From a virus, in IMG/VR virus record IMGVR_UViG_3300009419_000126, positions 1 to 21,132 of that record: 21,132 nucleotides of DNA; one strand, given 5' to 3'. Both the position numbers and the translations under genes were made by a program. The notes under the pieces are model-generated. The model did not search any database, was not told the DNA's origin, and was given only the letters and a program-made list of their open reading frames with translations. Position 1 is the first letter of the stretch; every line of letters begins with the position of its first letter. Below, piece after piece: positions 18,309-21,132 of this stretch.

Positions 18309-20639
18309 TTACTTTCCTAATCTATATTGCTGATTAACCATCTCTTGATGTAATCTATCACTGCCTAGTCCTCTTAGTACTCTAGCATTGTCAACATTCA
18401 CTTGATTCTTATAAATTTCTTTTGGTGCATAGAATGCTACATCAGGCATCATTGTTGAATATGATTGGTATCCAGTAGGCTGTGTTGCCATTGATGCAAT
18501 ATCTACTTTGCCCGCCAATTCATTTGGTTGAACATTCTTGTTTACTGCATCTGTCTTTTGTTCTTGTGTAGTTGTATTCTGTAGCAACGGGCGTTGTTCT
18601 ATTGCATCATTTAATGTTGAACGACTGCCCATTTTAATACCTTCAGTCTGTGGTATAGATTCAGGTTCTATTTGTATATTTGTACGACCCAATGGTAGTT
18701 GAAATCCAAAGTTTGTTATAGGCGATTCGACTGATGAAAACACGGTAGCAGCCGGTGGAGTAAACAAACTATATTGAGATGTCATATTAGAAGTTGCCAA
18801 TCCAGTACTCATGCTTTGTGTAGTTTCAGCAGCAGTAACTTGTGTAGGAGGACGAATTGCTTCTATGCTTGATGAAGTAGATGATTGACCTGATTGTAAC
18901 ATAACTGTGCTAGTTTGTGGTTGTGGTGATGTACTAGTAGTACCGGATGAAACACTAGTACTAGTTGTGCTACTAGCCGTGCTTTGCGTAACTGCGGCAC
19001 CTGCTACTGTTTCTGCTTGTTGCTGTGCAGATTGTGCAGACTGTGTGGCAGCAGATTCTGCCGCTTGTACCACTGACTTGGCTTCGTTTCCTATTCTAGC
19101 TTGGTTACTACTAATCATGCTCATAACACTACTTAAACTAGGCCCTGCTTTGCTGTTATTATCACCGGCGGTTTTAACTTCGCCTGCTTTGGGCTGACTG
19201 CCGCCGCCTTGTGGAGGTGGCTGATTTGCTGGTGGATTGTTAGTATTGCTAGAAGCAGTTTGTGTTGTACCAGGAGGTGGTGGTTGACTGCCTGGTGGCG
19301 GCTCTGAGCCAGGTGGAGGGGTTGATCCAGGTGGCGGAGGCGGCGGCTTTGTTGGGTCGAGTAACAGTGTGCCTGCGGCAGAGTCTAATGTTGTTGATTG
19401 CGCTCCGTCATAGTAGGTAATACTAGATGTTGTAGTTGCAGAAGACATTAATTGTTTTGCCAATGCTTCAGCATACTTTTTGCAATCTGGACTATATAAT
19501 GGATTAGCAGTACAAGGATCAGCAGTATAAATTATTGTTGCCCATGCGCCTTCTATAGAAGAACCTGTACCTGATGCTGATCCTGTTATTCTACCTGTAC
19601 CCAGTAATGATTGATTCATACTTGATGGCAACAGATATTTGTCACTCACTGACCCGCTGGTCCCTTCACCCGTGAAACTGTACGGCTTTGAATGTATAGA
19701 CTGGTTGCTACTGTTAGTCAACGAAAAAGATGCATTTGCATACGCAGGTATGTTCATTGTCCAACTACACGAACCATCTTGATTCCAAGCAGTACATCCA
19801 GAAAAACCTTGTCCAACTCTCCAATTAAATCCATAGTTGAATCCATGTACAGTTGCTCCGACACCTGCATTCTGCAATGCGGTATTGATTGCAAACGCTT
19901 GATTTAGACTTGAGCCACCCTTTGTTGAATCTAATAAATTATTAGTGTTAAGTATATTACCGAAACCTGCACAAGTTGAACTATACGCAGGGTTAGTAGC
20001 GCAAGGATCAACTTTGTATTTCAAGTCAAAACTAACATTAATAATTTCTGGTCCATAGTTGCCAGCCCAGAAGTTGTTGTCCCTACCTATAAACCCCACT
20101 TGTGCGGTGCTTAGTGATGATGCTACATAAGGCGTTGCAAAAGTTTCAGAAAATTTAAAATTAGTCCAATTGTATAATTTATTGGTTGCAGATGAGTAAT
20201 CGTAATTTGCAATTTCATTACCACCTGAACCATACAGTTTTACATATGCTGCCAAATAATCTTGCTGACCACCATCCCAGCCGTTGCCGTTCTTAGCACT
20301 AAATCCAAAATTGAATCCACTTAATTGTACACCTGTTCCACCTGCTGCTAGTGCTTTGTTGATGTTGATAATCTGATTAAGGTCTGTCAGACCATAACTG
20401 AAGTTGATATTACCACCGTTAGTGATACTAGGATTGGGACCGCAATTACCTGGATCGCCGGCGGCAAAGCATAGTTGATTAACATACTCACCGTTATTCC
20501 AAGTACTAGTTGTATCCGTGGGTGTAGTACCGGAATTTATTAAATTGCCGGTAGTAGGATCTACAGTTTGACTATTAGAGTAACTTGCGGACAATAACGC
20601 CAAGGATAGCGCCAATGCCAACTTTCTTATAAGTGTCAT
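18309..20639 (-). CDS. Large exported protein with duplicated domain and Pro-rich linker
   Basis: A protein of 776 residues. The N-terminus is a Sec signal peptide (RK, then LALALSLALLSASYS, cleavage near 19-23). Two related domains follow (about 47-225 and 226-395): each has LNQ-x-x-x-IN-x-AL...G(F)N(F/Y)GF near its start and ends in DPC-x-x-NP-x-YS-x-x-C. A proline-rich linker (about 429-480, runs of PPPG), an Ala/Gln/Ser-rich helix (500-555), a Ser/Thr-rich stretch and a conserved-looking C-terminus (PDVAFYAPKEIYKNQ, SDRLHQEMVNQQYR) complete it. The start overlaps the upstream gene by 65 bases but has GAGG at good spacing. It probably reaches the periplasm or cell surface. Function is unknown. 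Confidence 0.82.
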   Translation of the reverse strand: MTLIRKLALALSLALLSASYSNSQTVDPTTGNLINSGTTPTDTTSTWNNGEYVNQLCFAAGDPGNCGPNPSITNGGNINFSYGLTDLNQIININKALAAGGTGVQLSGFNFGFSAKNGNGWDGGQQDYLAAYVKLYGSGGNEIANYDYSSATNKLYNWTNFKFSETFATPYVASSLSTAQVGFIGRDNNFWAGNYGPEIINVSFDLKYKVDPCATNPAYSSTCAGFGNILNTNNLLDSTKGGSSLNQAFAINTALQNAGVGATVHGFNYGFNWRVGQGFSGCTAWNQDGSCSWTMNIPAYANASFSLTNSSNQSIHSKPYSFTGEGTSGSVSDKYLLPSSMNQSLLGTGRITGSASGTGSSIEGAWATIIYTADPCTANPLYSPDCKKYAEALAKQLMSSATTTSSITYYDGAQSTTLDSAAGTLLLDPTKPPPPPPGSTPPPGSEPPPGSQPPPPGTTQTASSNTNNPPANQPPPQGGGSQPKAGEVKTAGDNNSKAGPSLSSVMSMISSNQARIGNEAKSVVQAAESAATQSAQSAQQQAETVAGAAVTQSTASSTTSTSVSSGTTSTSPQPQTSTVMLQSGQSSTSSSIEAIRPPTQVTAAETTQSMSTGLATSNMTSQYSLFTPPAATVFSSVESPITNFGFQLPLGRTNIQIEPESIPQTEGIKMGSRSTLNDAIEQRPLLQNTTTQEQKTDAVNKNVQPNELAGKVDIASMATQPTGYQSYSTMMPDVAFYAPKEIYKNQVNVDNARVLRGLGSDRLHQEMVNQQYRLGK

Positions 20640-21132
20640 CTATTTTTACCTCGTCTAACTTTGGAATCTTGTCCGGATTAGCTTCCCAAGATGCTTTAGC
20701 TTGCTCACCGATCTTACCTTCGTATGGGCAAGGTGTGCCGGCTGCTAACATTGCGTCAAACACACGACGGTCTTGACACATAGTAGCAACTGCGGCTACC
20801 TTCATGCCCATGTCGTATAGAGTCTTTGAGAGTTTTAATCGTTCACAATTCATATCTCTGACTGTGCCACCTGAACTTACACCAAATACTTGTGTCTGAA
20901 CAGACCCTGAACTACCAGTACTACATAAATCTGCGTTACCACCTGATAACATAGCAGGTGCTACAGCAGTTGGCGGAGGCTGAATAACTCGTTGAGTAAT
21001 AGTGCTTTCGTTTATGTTACGGTTGGTCATATCACCACTGTTAATGTTTTGATTAACGTTGGCATTTTGATTAACGTTTGTGTTAGCACTAGTGCTAGTA
21101 CTTGAACTAGTGTTAATATTGCGGTTAGTCAT
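20575..21132 (-). CDS. Phage protein with Asn-rich N-terminus and four cysteines (possibly partial)
   Basis: At least 185 residues; the frame is open to the window edge, so the ATG at 21132 may be internal. The first 50 residues are Asn/Ser/Thr-rich with MTNRNIN twice and VNQNANVNQNIN repeats. After QPPPTAVAPA comes a compact domain with Cys70, Cys96, Cys119 and Cys135 (VRDMNCERLKLSKTLYDMGM, ATMCQDRRVFDAML, AGTPCPYEGKIGEQA). A short hydrophobic C-terminus VGIGAILGVIVRKLL follows. The even cysteine number suggests disulfides and export, though any signal peptide would lie outside the window. Its end is overlapped by the next gene. Function is unknown. Confidence 0.75.
   Translation of the reverse strand: MTNRNINTSSSTSTSANTNVNQNANVNQNINSGDMTNRNINESTITQRVIQPPPTAVAPAMLSGGNADLCSTGSSGSVQTQVFGVSSGGTVRDMNCERLKLSKTLYDMGMKVAAVATMCQDRRVFDAMLAAGTPCPYEGKIGEQAKASWEANPDKIPKLDEVKIDDTYKKVGIGAILGVIVRKLL

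Noticed and set aside
1-21132. tRNA genes, CRISPR arrays, insertion sequences, integrase or attachment sites
   Set aside because: No cloverleaf with TTCGA-type arm, no regularly spaced repeats with unique spacers, and no transposase or integrase motif was seen by eye on either strand.

Overview
The window looks like part of the genome of an uncultured tailed phage, probably a T4-like myovirus of an aquatic proteobacterium. The reasons are dense packing of small unknown genes with 1-, 4- and 11-base overlaps, three consecutive tail-fibre-like genes built from glycine/asparagine-rich repeats, a free-standing GIY-YIG homing endonuclease, and small families often met in T4-like phages (DUF2693/WYL_2 barrel, WGR, AbrB-like, ribbon-helix-helix-tailed protein). 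No tRNA, rRNA, CRISPR array, integrase or transposase was seen. Host and phage assignment are inferences from gene content; no database search was run.

Bases 1-9033 are a rightward arm of small, probably early genes. The exception is the homing endonuclease at 125-868, which points left. At least nine sigma70-like promoters (TTGACA, exactly 17 bases, TATAAT-like) break this arm into short operons. Five carry the identical 12-mer TTGACAATAAAT, a sixth (at 7140) makes the same 12-mer, and several share leader sequence down to the Shine-Dalgarno site. The operon at 2090-5425 holds envelope proteins (a His-rich secreted protein and small membrane proteins), a DUF2693 barrel protein and a TPR-glycosyltransferase. 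The 5458-9033 stretch holds tiny SH3-like, membrane and helix-turn-helix-like proteins. A bidirectional terminator at 9034-9060 separates this arm from the leftward arm.

Bases 9080-21132 are all transcribed leftward. From the downstream end these are three fibre/adhesin-like structural genes (9080-14461), two of which have a T4-late-promoter-like ATAAATAC box just upstream. Next comes a tightly coupled four-gene operon (14511-16264) made of an unknown conserved phage protein, translation initiation factor IF-1, an SGNH-hydrolase-like protein and an ErpA/IscA-type iron-sulfur carrier, driven by a consensus sigma70 promoter at 16298-16326. Further upstream are a small fibre-like coiled-coil protein, an AbrB-like protein and a HAD 5'-nucleotidase-like protein (16341-17510). 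Last is an envelope-directed group (17520-21132): a membrane-anchored coiled-coil protein, a 40-residue membrane peptide not previously called because of its size, a large signal-peptide-bearing two-domain protein with a proline-rich linker, and a cysteine-containing protein cut by the window edge.

The most notable points are host-type translation (IF-1) and Fe-S (ErpA-like) genes locked into one operon with an SGNH protein, the amplified promoter cassettes that reuse the TGA inside TTGACA as the stop codon of the gene before, a promoter-proximal attenuator with an overlapping operator-like dyad at 8341-8384, and the exported-protein group at the right end.
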